The notes under the pieces were generated by a model. The model had not been told where the DNA came from, made no database searches, and was given only the letters and a program-made list of their open reading frames with translations. DNA of 64,000 nucleotides from Paralvinella palmiformis (lineage: Eukaryota; Annelida; Polychaeta; Terebellida; Alvinellidae), in the NCBI GenBank assembly GCA_025642065.1, contig JAODUP010000056.1:1-64000 (forward strand). Direction: 5' to 3'. Shown here piece after piece: positions 22,547 through 33,600 of the stretch. Within the stretch, counting starts at the first letter, position 1. Each line of letters opens with the position of its first letter. The position numbers and the translations under genes are program-made.

Positions 22547-22813
22547 CTGGAATGTCCGTCAACGAGAAAATATGATAAATATTAACGTCATGAATTACGT
22601 TTCGTCATCACGTATTTTTGTACTCACTATGGGTTGGTGATGGAGGACACAGCATAACGTCAAATTCCAGTAAAAATTTAATTGTTGATATTCATTGGAA
22701 ACAAAATCGTTTAGTAATGATTGGGCGTAGGTCAGTGGGGACACGACAGTCAAAGTAATAAAAATATGTTTATGTCCGAAAATTACTTGTCATAATGACA
22801 AAAACTTAGGTTA

Positions 22814-22861
<48 letters not shown>

Positions 22862-23107
22862 AAGAGCCTCTTAATATGTACAATATGTAATATACCCAAA
22901 GGCCAACTATATATCTCCTTTTGTAGTAATGAATACGTATATATGTATTGACACAATTCTGATAATTGTATTCATATTTAATCACCATTATGATACCATC
23001 AACTGTAGTACATTTCATTCAGAATTGTCACAAACAGTTTAGATCATAAAGATATGTTATATTGTTTTCTCTAGCCATTATTCCTATTATTACCATCATC
23101 ATCTTAC
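22547..23107. other. GGT intron with a (TA)n tract
   Basis: Intron between exons A and B. The TA microsatellite runs from 22816 to 22855. Nothing else was recognised. Confidence 0.5.
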
Positions 23108-23300
23108 GTGCCAACTCGTGAGCATTGTTCATTATCAGATGCCACGGCTCCAAACCGATACAACCCGGTAGCCGACTTCGGCGATTCTTCTTGATCGTCG
23201 GTAGAGGTAGGTGGAGCTGGCGTCGTCGTGACCAAAGGTTCAGTTGTCATCTTCCGTCTGTGAACTTGAATCTCAAGACCAAGCTGGGTGAGACTGAATA
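23108..23300 (-). CDS. GGT1: GGT exon A, stalk and start of the enzyme domain
   Basis: The acceptor GTTTCAG begins in phase 1 with FSLTQLGLEIQVHRRKM. A Thr/Pro-rich stalk (TTEPLVTTTPAPPTSTDD) follows, then YRFGAVASDNEQCSRVG, the typical first block of the GGT fold. The frame is open at the acceptor, so an upstream exon must supply the start and membrane anchor. I could not identify one between 23301 and 30500. Confidence 0.85.
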
Positions 23301-24420
23301 CTGAAACGTAATTGACCAAAAAATGGATCAGTCGTGTTGAAAAAGAACAGACGATGGCTCAGCTGGTAGAGCGATAAAGATGTGGGACTAGGATGGATTG
23401 GCGAGAATCTGTTTAATGGTATGGCTCAATTCATCCAACTATATCTAAGTACCTACCTTACTGTTGTGAACCACCGTGTCCGTTTCGAGAAGACAATCCT
23501 TTTAGGGGAATTCATGAGATGTAGGAATACCAATCTCAGTCATAGAAATAAGGCTAATGCATTTCCATCGCGTTCTAATGTTTTTATTACAGATCAACGA
23601 AAGTGCTGCATATAACTTTAAAAGTACAACACACAAGAGGGTGATTTTTACGCGTTGCACTTTGAGGACAATAAACAGTAGTTTGGTACCATTACTTCCG
23701 TTGGTGTTGTTGTCATCACCAGGTTGCTACACGGTAATGCTATTTTTTTACATATTTGGTTTGTTTATAACGCTGCGTTAGTTGAACGATTTAACAGCAG
23801 AAATTTATCTCTGTTACGCCTAACAAACCGTGCTAATTCTGTATACATCCTACCCCGTTCAACGTCAAACATGCGAAACATTTTAAGCATGGCCGATTAA
23901 CAGCCTACTAGAAGGTTGAAAGAAAACATTGGCGAAAAACAGGTGAAAAATCGCGCTGAAATTAAATATCTTTGAAATGAAATGACAGTTACTGTGAAAA
24001 ACAAAACGTCTTCTTTTTACATTAACACATACGCATGCGCCATCCAAACCTGATGACCATTGACCTAAAAGAAAGGTCAATGCCGTCAACAGAGAGGTGG
24101 GATACAAGGAGAATTACAATTTGAGCTTAATGACTCGCTGCTGACCTTTCTTCGGTACATTGATTGACACAAACAACAACAACAACAACAATAACAAGAG
24201 ATGAGTACTTAGTTAGTTAGATGGTGATTGATTATCTCTGATTATAGGCCCATTGATTAGCAGCTATAGAAACATCAGAATTACGAAATGCGCATGCCCG
24301 TAATCCAGAACACAACATGGTTTTATTTATTCAGGATCGTATGGTAACAGAAATCTCCGGGGAAATCGACAAACGTATGCCAAACGCATACATAATAATG
24401 ATATCATATATGATGACCAA
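23301..24420. other. intergenic or GGT upstream region
   Basis: A tRNA-like head GATGGCTCAGCTGGTAGAGCG is at 23354. A 25-bp collapsed MITE terminus is at 24058-24082. An (ACA)n run is at 24170-24192. No exon could be supported. Confidence 0.4.
24058..24082. repeat. collapsed MITE termini
   Basis: CATTGACCTAAAAGAAA is followed directly by GGTCAATG. These are the two ends of the 1-7 kb MITE family with no interior, as expected from a near-complete internal deletion or an abortive excision. Confidence 0.55.
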
Positions 24421-24559
24421 TGCTTAGAAATCGGAACCAGTAGATGCCGTGATCCGTGAAACTCTTTGCTTGGCACTTTCTAGGCCATCACTCTTACAGA
24501 ATTTATTAAGGAGTTGTATGGTGTGTCAGGATGTTCATCCGATCACATTATCAATGGTA

Positions 24560-25535
24560 CTCGTAAACTTCGTGACCATATTACTTTTTAGTCAATTATC
24601 ACGATATCTCATGGATTCGCACCTATAGAACTTAGATTGTCCACTCTTGTTCTGATTCCAAAAAATAAGCGCAAATCAATAAACGTGTCTGACAACTATC
24701 GAGCGATTGCTCTGAGCAGCATTCTCGGTAAGGTCTTGCACAACCTGATCCTGCTTTAGTACCTTCTGATATGCAATTTGGTTTAAGAAGTCCCATAATA
24801 CAACACAGTGTACATTTGTTGTTAATGAAATGATCCAATAATACCCCAAAAAAATGATACAAATGTTTATGTCACTCTCTTGGACGCCAGTAGTGCATTT
24901 GACAGAGTAAATTATGTAAGACTATTCTGGTTGCTTCTAAAGGGTCAGTTATGTCCACCAATGTTACGTGTTCTGATTCTGAGGATAGATAATCAATGGG
25001 GTTCATCTATTCCAACGATATGTTCTGTCTCTAATGGTGTAAAGCAGGGTGGTGTTTTGTCACCTATACTTTTCACAGTGTATATTGATGAACTTTTGTC
25101 TCGATTATCTGTCGCCAAACAATATTTTGTGTGGGGCTTTAGGATATGCAAACGATATTACACTTTTTGCTCCAAAATCTTCTAGTTTAAAATATATGCT
25201 GAATATATGACATCAGTTTGCTGAAGCTTATGATGTTATGTTTAATTCGTCCAAAAGCAAGCTATTATTTTTTGGTCGATCAGACTCCAGATCTTGTGTA
25301 GATGTACCTCATGTTGAGTTTAATGGTTCTATTATTGAATTAGTTAAGCATGATAAAGATATTGGCAATGTCATTGGACACAATTGTTCTATGCATCAGA
25401 TACAAGATTGTTTAAGCGCCTTCAATGTTAAAGTAAATATGGTTAAATCTCATTTCTATCACATTGGCTTTGATAGTCTATATCAAATACTTAAAACATA
25501 CTAAATGCCACTGTATGGTTCCCAGCTTTGTTATA
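24560..25535 (+). mobile_element. LINE reverse transcriptase fragment ending at a (TG)n tract
   Basis: Across frameshifts the plus strand reads STLVLIPKNKRKSINVSDNY, then RAIALSSILGKVL, VTLLDASSAFDRVNY, GVKQGGVLSPILFTVYIDEL and GYANDITLFAPKSSSL. These are RT motifs 1 to 5 in order. The active-site stretch carries YAND in place of YADD. The frame at 25238-25504 continues the region after the palm. The ORF stops abruptly at the microsatellite. Confidence 0.85.
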
Positions 25536-25542
25536 TATATAT

Positions 25543-25557
25543 GTGTGTGTGTGTGTC

Positions 25558-25647
<90 letters not shown>

Positions 25648-25675
25648 CGTGTGTGTGTGTGTATGTATCTGTGTA
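25543..25675. repeat. long (TG)n microsatellite
   Basis: Over 60 TG units with few interruptions, directly abutting the LINE fragment. Confidence 0.95.
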
Positions 25676-28130
25676 TATCTACCTCTCTTAATTTTTTAAC
25701 ACAATTATAATAGTTTGATTGTCATCAGTACGTCGTTCATTTCAATAGAAAAAAATAGATAACAATCATTATAAAAATCGATTTCAGTACTAGAGAAGCC
25801 ACCGATAACGAAGTATATTGTCTTAATGGGTTCAATATCAGATATAAACTAACAATAGTCAGTAAAAGAAGATAACAGAATGGCATAAAACTAACATTAT
25901 TAAACTGTTCGTAGTTATATAAGAGGGGGCAATGGACATATATTCATTTTTGCCGTGTCGATGTATATAGATAGATACAGTGTTTCAGCATAGAAGCGAC
26001 TAGACCAAATAATGCATTTGAATTAAGTTTTATTCTAAGACCCACGTTTTCTTTATATAGTGATGAATCCAATTGGCTGCGTCCCTGTTTGGGATTGCAT
26101 CAAACGTTAAACGTCAATGACGCGAATCATCTGTTTCGTGAAGGTTTTGTTGCAAAATGAATTTGTAAATGAACCTCATATGCAAGTTTCTGAACTATTT
26201 ACGCATAAAACTGATTATAAGAAATGCAACTAAAACGACTATATACATGCCTACGGATACTCAGCAAATGAGTTTTATATGCTGCAATGTTTTTTTAATA
26301 ATCTGACCCTGATCGATACTTCTTGACAAATTGTAAATATTACTATTACACAAGTGTCTTTCTAAAGTCTGTCCAAAAGTGTTTCAGATATATGTGAGCA
26401 CGTGAAAGATCAGAAACCGACAAGTACGTAGATTCGAACTTTCCAGCTTCTATATGTGATCCTTTGCTCTTACCACTGAGCCATAGGCATTATGATTTCA
26501 TCAGACGACCATGAAATGAATAATACTGTTCCGAACATCTTACCTTCTTCTGAACAGTAACGTGAAAAAACTGGCGAAAAATATCAGAAAACAATATCAA
26601 TATTAGCCGTCTCCAATAATCACTCGTATATCTGTGACAGTTATTCCTTGCTGGCTGTACATCTATGTTCCTATTTCGGAGACCTAGCCACTCATGTGTG
26701 CATCTAATTGAATATGGCCACCAGATAGGCGAATTCATGCCTTACTAGCGTTGAATTGATCTCGTGATTTAAAAAAAATACCGAAAGAGGTCTTTATATA
26801 TTATAACCAGTTTATGTGTAGATCGGGACGATAAGAATTCGGTGTCATTCGGCAATAGTTAACACCATTCGGTACATTGTTTGGTATTTAGTCTTAACGG
26901 TATTACGCGCTCTACTGACAGTTGAGAAGGCAGTTAATTTTTGTTGACAATTATATAGCTAATTAATATATTATGAGTTTCGCAGTTTACTGGTGAACTA
27001 ATAACTGTGATTTACAAGTTTGTAGTGACAGTTTTTGTTTAAAGGTATGATCTCTGGCCATAATAATTATTACTGGTTATTAACTGACACACTGACTCAC
27101 TGAGTAACTCACTGACTCACTGTCGTGACTGTGTGAGTGAGTGACTGACAAACTATTATTATAGAATCTTTGAAATTTGATTAATGGATCTACATAGCTA
27201 TTAAAATTTTGTTGGTCTAGTAAGAAATTTGGTTGGGCTGGCGGATTTAAATTTTACTAATCCAAGGCTATAGTCAGTATACTAGTGAGATGTACTATTC
27301 GTGTAGAAATTTTTCTGGTCCTGTTACCTGTACAGTGTACTTTTGTAAAGAAATAGAATAGACATTGGATGTTATTTTCGGACACTGCCAGAATTTGGAC
27401 ACTTTGTTACAAAGTTTGTTTCAGGCACACACAATCAATGACATATTCACATGAAGTAATGATGTTCAACACACACGACTCTCCTCTTCCCGCAAAAATT
27501 AAAAACTGTTTCGTGGAACACTCCATTAAGGTATAAAACAATTTCAATTATTCCCCCATTGTTCTGAATATAATATGTTTCTTGCTCTTAATCTTATGCA
27601 GTAGTAGTAAGAAGCAAGGCTTCATTTGAACCATCTTGCAGTCTCTTATTAGTCATATTTAGTGTGGTTTTGGCCAAAACATATTGACTAAGGTACGATT
27701 TATTCAAATGCTGCCATTTTTAATATAATCTCAAACGTAACCTGATTCGTTGAAGGTGTGCGAATACTGCAATGCGAATTAAACATACCTTTCAGTTTTC
27801 GGACACCACACTAAATTTAAATATCAGCTTTACAATAAATACAATGAAGTTGAATAGAGTTCAATGACATGAAATTAATTAAAGAAATTATTAATAACAC
27901 AATAAATTGCATGGATAGACACAAGATATTAAGAATGCTATGAATTAGATGATTTAACTGAGTACCTTTTTTTAGAATCCTACAAAATTGGTTATTGAAA
28001 ATTGACTGTGTCCACTTAATTATTCTACATTATGGAATTAGATGTTTGGAGTATTTTCAGTCTTTACATTGTTATGTTATTGTTATAACCATCAGAAAGT
28101 AGCTGACATCGAATAAGATCACAAATGTAC
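25676..28130. other. intergenic sequence between GGT and POLH
   Basis: A minus-strand tRNA-like SINE head lies at about 26420-26490 (A-box-like TGGCTCAGTGGTAAGAGC, B-box-like GTTCGAATC). At 27080-27150 there is a small block of CACTGACT/AGTGAGTG repeats with partial inverted symmetry. The rest, including the 82-codon minus frame at 26490-26738, shows no recognisable domain. Confidence 0.4.
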
Positions 28131-28249
28131 ACTATAGTATAGGTCCCAGACCTCCTACTTTTCCTACATTAAAGTAGGAACCGCCTACTTTTGGGTTATA
28201 CTTTTCACCATCTTCTAACTCTTGATCCATTATCAAATCCATCAATCCA

Positions 28250-28620
28250 TTGAATGAATGAATGACTTTATTTTCTGAACAGTATACAAATATATGCTGA
28301 CATACAAAGGTAAAGATTCATGAACAGAAGTAAATGATAAATACAATAAGTATACAGGTTACAGATGTGGAAAAGAGTCTACAAGATACTATCCAGCTCC
28401 ACTGGACGTAATTAAATGGTGTATATCTATACATTTATAGTTATAATTTTACTTGGAGCTATTCTACAACTGAATGTAAGATGTAGTCAATTCGACATAA
28501 TAAGTACTGATTTATTCCATTAATCTGATGCTGCTGCCCTGGTGTATTCCCTGTAACCCTATCCCACTCATTAAAAGAATATGCAGCGCCATAAATACAT
28601 GGGTAAAAAATTAATTCCGT
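28250..28620 (-). mobile_element. LINE 3' end with (ATTC)n tail
   Basis: On the minus strand the block ends AGAAAATAAAGTCATTCATT followed by more ATTC units. This is the usual polyadenylation signal and short tandem tail of CR1/RTE-like LINEs. No RT motif is left. Confidence 0.55.
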
Positions 28621-28737
28621 ATGTGGCAATCAAATTAAGTATATATATATATATATATATATATTGGTGGGAAACTTAAATATATTTGTTTATGTTTCTG
28701 TATGGATATATATGTAATAATTGTGTGTGAGATCAGA

Positions 28738-29146
28738 CATGGGGTCAATTCCATTTTGTCAATTCTAATTCCACTCAATTCCATTTGGTCAATTCCACAT
28801 CAGATTTATCAATTCCAATTCCAAATTTATCAATTCCATTTTTTCCAACTTTTTTTTGCATTATACCTTTTACTATGAGTAGGTACTCATAGTACCTACT
28901 TGAAATACCTACTCTGAGTAGTTTATATTCAAAGTAGGATTGTCATGGAAGAAATATTTCTGATTTAAAAATTAAAATGGTAAATTAATTTGTCGATTAA
29001 GTTTTTTGGGCCCATTCTAAAAATTGAATGGGGGTAAATTCCTAAATAGCAATATCTCTATATGGATTACAGGTATGCTATGTGGAGGTGTCACCGTATT
29101 GTGGGTGGAGCCCACTGTACTCAGACCATTTTAATTGGTTAAATGC

Positions 29147-29230
<84 letters not shown>

Positions 29231-29796
29231 TAAGGAACCAAAGTTCTGGATCAGTTTGGTTCCAGTATATTTGTAACACCATATGTAAATGTTAACATGG
29301 TAAAAAATTGAAAAAGCCTAACCCCAAGGCGCTCTTAGCTAAGGAGATATTTGATTATATCAAGTGGTGGATCATAGCCTTGGGTGTATCCCCATGTAAC
29401 AGTGTATTTTGTAATCATCAAAGATGTGTTTATATTCCACTTTCCACTGAGCCTTGAAACAAATGTTTTTAGTTTTACTTAGTTCCACCCAGTAGGGGTC
29501 AGATCCTGTGTTTACTTTCACATCCCTGCTAGGCACTAAACAACTTAACATATGGTAAGTTTACAAAATATCTCAAATGGTTATTAAGACAGTTAGGTTT
29601 GGGGATAGGCTATAATAGTCAGAGTTTTGGGAGAGGAGGGTCAGTTTTTGCTTCAGATTGGCATTCCTGGTGAGTTGATAAATTAATTTATTCCTAAGTA
29701 GCAATATTTCTATATAGATTACAGGTATGCTATGTGGTGGTGTCGCAGTGTTGTGGGTGGAGTCCATGGTATCCAAACCATTTAATTGGTTAAACG

Positions 29797-29837
<41 letters not shown>

Positions 29838-30284
29838 AACCAAAGTTCTGGATAGCTCCCGTCTCCAATGAATTATTAAAAATAAAGGAGGATGTTAAAG
29901 ACCCCCTGAGGACGTAAAACACTCTGGCAGTGACCACCCTCAGGGTATTTCGGCTCCATCTTTCCGTACTGTTCCCATGTGAGAGGTGGGGGGTAGGTTT
30001 CTCAATCACTCCAACATAGAGACTGTGCTGAATAAGCGACAGCCTGGGGATTCTCCCCCAAAAAACAAATCAATCCGAATCATTTTGGTTCCAGTATATT
30101 GGTAACACCGCATGTAAGTGTTAAAGTTGTAAAAATGGTAAATTCATTTGTGGATTTCATTTTTTGTGTAGGAAACTTCAATTCCAATTCAGTATTTCTC
30201 AATTCCAATTCCATGTTTTTGAAATAATCAATAATCGAATTGACCATCAGTTCCAATTCTGGAATTGAATTGACCCCATGTGTG
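28738..30284 (+). mobile_element. microsatellite-carrying TIR element (ATTCC family), copies B and C, tandem long form
   Basis: The left end CATGGGGTCAATTCC at 28738 is mirrored by GAATTGACCCCATG ending near 30284. Inside are two copies of the internal module, at about 29000-29310 and 29690-30150. Each has CTATATGGATTACAGGTATG or a close variant, followed by a CA/TA microsatellite (29150-29224 and 29799-29834) and GGAACCAAAGTTCTGGAT. About 215 bp unrelated to the other copies (29852-30076) are inserted in the second module after GTTCTGGAT. No protein is encoded. Confidence 0.7.
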
Positions 30285-30546
30285 GTGTCAGCTACCATGT
30301 TGCTTCCATGCTCATATACTTTCAGAAGCAACATGTTCATGAAAGCAAATATCATAGCTGTACACAAATAAATGTAATATTTTATACAATATTAATGTAT
30401 ATCCTACTTCCTCTTCCTCTTACTTTTTTCCTACTTTTGGAGTTTGAAATCCTACTTTTGTTATCACCATTTTGGCTGGGACCTATGCTGTAGTGCTCAA
30501 GTTTAAAGTTGATGATTTGCCAACTGATTGATTTATTGATTTATAG

Positions 30547-30561
30547 ATGTGTGAACTGTGA
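30547..30561 (+). promoter_or_regulatory. possible uORF ahead of POLH
   Basis: ATG-TGT-GAA-CTG-TGA lies 20 nt before the POLH start. It directly follows TTTATAG, which could be a 5' UTR splice acceptor at 30541-30546. If transcribed, it would be a four-codon upstream frame. Confidence 0.3.
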
Positions 30562-30566
30562 TCATC

Positions 30567-30697
30567 ATGTCGCAAGATCGAGTGATTGTTTTGGTGGACA
30601 TGGACTGTTTCTATGTTCAAGTTGAACAACGACTAACACCTGGTTACCATGGCAAACCATGTGCTGTCGTGCAGTACAAGAAGTACAAAGGGGGCAG
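30567..30697 (+). CDS. POLH: POLH exon 1
   Basis: Residues 1-43. The start is set by MSQDRVIVLVDMDCFYVQVE, aligned with the known N-terminus. The first metal-binding Asp (11) is here. The donor is GTAGGT after GGC-AG. Confidence 0.93.
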
Positions 30698-33600
30698 GTA
30701 GGTTTGGAATATGGTGTGTACCGGTTTGTGCTTTGATGTAATAAAAGGCAGGACTTCATATAAACTTCATTCTATTTGTCTCCATCTTCCAACATCCAAT
30801 TCTAAAACTTCTATTTATTAAACAAACAAATTGAAAGTCCATTCCAGTTGAAAGTGATATTTATTTGTAATTGATTAGAGTGTCATTCTCCACTAATAAA
30901 TGAGTAATTTTTTAGCCTCACAGGTTGATTTAAAATTTTATATAACAGGCAGATTAGAATAAGGAAACATTTCTTATAGGTGTCACATTCTGACCTGTGA
31001 GAGGTACAAACTGGTTTCGTTGTTATTCGTTTACATATGAAACAGTGCACTATATTTTCCTTCTTCACATATACAGGCTGCTGTTGACTTATTTTATTCT
31101 AGTTTAATTGCTGTTAGTTATGAGGCCAGAGCCAAAGGTGTGAAGAGAGGGATGATGGGTGATGATGCCAAGGCACTGTGTCCTGATATACATCTGTTTC
31201 GTGTGGCTGAAGTACGAGGCAAGGCCGATCTTACGAAGTTGGTATTCTGGCCTGAACCATCTCCTAGATTGTGCAAAGATCTATCATATTTAAAACAATT
31301 GCATGCTATTGTATCTTGTGGTCAATAGGCATGGATGGGTATTTTAAAGTAGGTTCTCCTTTTGTAATCAGAGCTACTAAATTTGGAATTGAAGTTTGCT
31401 ACAAAAAGAAATTGAATCCACAAATTTATTTACCATTTAATTTTTAAATTCAGAAAGATTTCTTCCATGACAATCCTACTTGGAATATAAACTACTCGGA
31501 GTAGGTATTCCAAATAGGTACTCAGAGTACCTAGTCCGAGTACCTACTCTTGATAGATTTGGAATTGATAAATTTGAATTGGAATTGACCAAATGGAATT
31601 GTCTAAGAGCTACATAATAGTTAATATTATGTAATCTTTGTTATTTGATATCTAATACTTAGCAACAATGTTATTTTATATTTCTATTAATGTAAATGAT
31701 CATATATTTATTTAGTTTACCAGCTATGTTAAAACGTAACTGTTCGCTAGAACACATATACAATTTTTAGAGGGTTAATCACCAAATTGCTATATATTGA
31801 TAGATATCGTGAAGCTGGTGCGGAGGTGATAGATGTTCTGAGCAGCTTCTCACAAAGTGTCGAGAGAGCCAGTATAGATGAAGCTTATGTTGACCTGACA
31901 GAGGAGGTGAATAAAAGACTGTCTCAGTACATAGACTTGCCAAGTGAAGAGCTAAAGAACACGTTTATTATTGGATGGGAAGAAAAGAAGCCTAATGATG
32001 ATGAGACTGATACTGGTAACTATTATCAGTTTAATAGTCATGCTTTAGTGAGGCCCAGTGTTTTTTAAAATACTAGCTCAGACTAGATGTTTATTTTATC
32101 CTCACAGATCATTTGAATATCTTATTGAATAAAGCACATTTCACTAACATCATACACAGATCAGTGATTTAGCCCATGGGGAATGTATCAGAAAAGTGCA
32201 GAATTTCAAATTGGTAAACTATGAAGGATGTGATTATTACCAAGGCAGACTAGAGATCTAGTCTTGGTTTTTAGGCTTATTTCTCCATGCCACTTAATAT
32301 ATTGCTTCTTTATGGCTGGCATGATTATGTATCATATGGAAAGATTTGACAGAAATTTAACACTATTGGTATGAATATATCTTTATGTTTAAGACTAGAG
32401 TATAATCAAATCTTTAAAAATCATGCCCTCAAATTATTTGTAGATTTCTTGGTTGATGATACAGAAATACGTGTTTCTTGAACCTGTCTAGAGGGAAGTA
32501 AGACAAATGCCCACCAGACAAATGCCCACCAGACAAATGCCGTTTTATGATCCTTCGTTCAAACCATTAACAACTTCTCTAGATGCGTGTGTGTACCAAA
32601 ATAAGCCGAGATTTGTTGTCAAAATGGGATGTCATTTATAGAATGCACCAAAATCAGTTCAGATTCAAACATTTCTTATAACGTGCAACAATAAGCACAT
32701 AGCTTATAACGGAGTCTTTTTTCTATGTTTAAAGGTGTCCAATCCTGGCTAGAGCACATCCAGACAGATGACTCCGATGACATGCAGCAACAACATGACA
32801 AAAAATTAGCTGTTGGTGCCCTTATAACTGAACAAATGAGAGCAGCAGTCTATGAACAGACAGGTTTCCGTTGTTCTGGGGGAATTGCACACAATAAGGT
32901 ATGTTATTTGTAGTTAATCCATATTTATCTCTGATTTAGACAGATATATGACATTATTATCAATTTAATGTTAGAGTACTGAATAACAATGTTATTATTA
33001 TTATTATTATTATTATTGCTGATAGGTCATGGGTTTCTTTAGTAGAGTGTCATACAGGAAAGTAAGAGTTTCTTAGTTAGAGTCAACCAATTGGTGAGGG
33101 TGCTGTGATAATCCAGTGGTTAGAGCACTGCATTGCAAAATTCTAAGTTAGGGTTCGAACCCAAGTTCATCCTGTGTTTGTGAGATGTTTCCTTGGTAAA
33201 TCATCCCTTGGCCATGTACCGCAGGTGTGACCAGCATCAAGGCTAAAACACCCACTCACTTATGAGCAGCTCACTGGACAACAATCAATTATTTTGAATT
33301 ATGTGGTGGTAATTAGCAGCTGGAGACATTATACTCCCTATGTGGTTGATGTTTACACTGTAATGTATGGCTTCATAAATAAATAGTGCCAAATTGTTTT
33401 GCCATTTAGCCATAACCAAGATAGAATTTGTTAAGCGTAACAATGCTGTGAGATCAATTTAAAATGAATCTTCCCAACCAACTGCTTACCCTTATCATGC
33501 TGCATTGATTGATACATACTGCTTCTTCCTGTATCACTGTAGAGTGCCTTTCAGTGGATCCTGCTAGTAAGGGTGCTTTATTAAATATACAATATTGTTA

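Larger units (their letters stand above)
10011..23300 (-). pseudogene. GGT1: gamma-glutamyltransferase gene model with a frame-breaking insertion
   Basis: GGTs are N-terminal nucleophile hydrolases of the cell surface. They cleave the gamma-glutamyl bond of glutathione and transfer the group to amino acids or water. Eleven exons were read on the minus strand: 23300-23108, 22546-22421, 21844-21768, 21664-21472, 19728-19568, 18954-18802, 13246-13109, 12429-12242, 11059-10834, 10539-10426 and 10175-10011. Family landmarks in order are YRFGAVASDNEQCS, GIGGGFFMTIHD, SREVAP (substrate-binding Arg), AVPGQIAGY, PNTFYNGSVAEDVVRDIQ, the autoprocessing Thr in SGTTHLSV, RPMSSMSP (substrate-binding serines) and a C-terminus ending GVPDGY. 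All phases agree except in the exon at 13246-13109, where 19 extra nucleotides shift the frame. The upstream exon coding the membrane anchor was not located. The gene is either recently inactivated or carries an assembly error. Confidence 0.85.
28139..30486 (+). mobile_element. outer TIR element, possibly hAT-like, containing nested repeats
   Basis: The sequence ATAGGTCCCAG at 28139-28149 is matched by its exact reverse complement at 30476-30486. The flanking octamers are ACTATAGT (28131-28138) and GCTGTAGT (30487-30494), 6 of 8 identical, a possible decayed target duplication. Both ends continue into CTACTTTT/AAAAGTAGG-rich sequence. A LINE 3' end and the ATTCC-family element lie inside. The short terminal repeat keeps confidence moderate. 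Confidence 0.45.

Noticed and set aside
25464..25710. Cys/Val-rich plus-strand frames
   Set aside because: They are translations of the (TG)n microsatellite in three frames, not a cysteine-rich peptide gene.
26490..26738. Minus-strand 82-codon frame ending near a GTAAGA donor, considered as the missing GGT first exon
   Set aside because: The splice phase does not fit exon A, and the hydrophobic stretch is not followed by a GGT-like stalk.
33120..33165. tRNA gene candidate in POLH intron 4
   Set aside because: Same reason: tRNA-like head of a SINE, no full cloverleaf.
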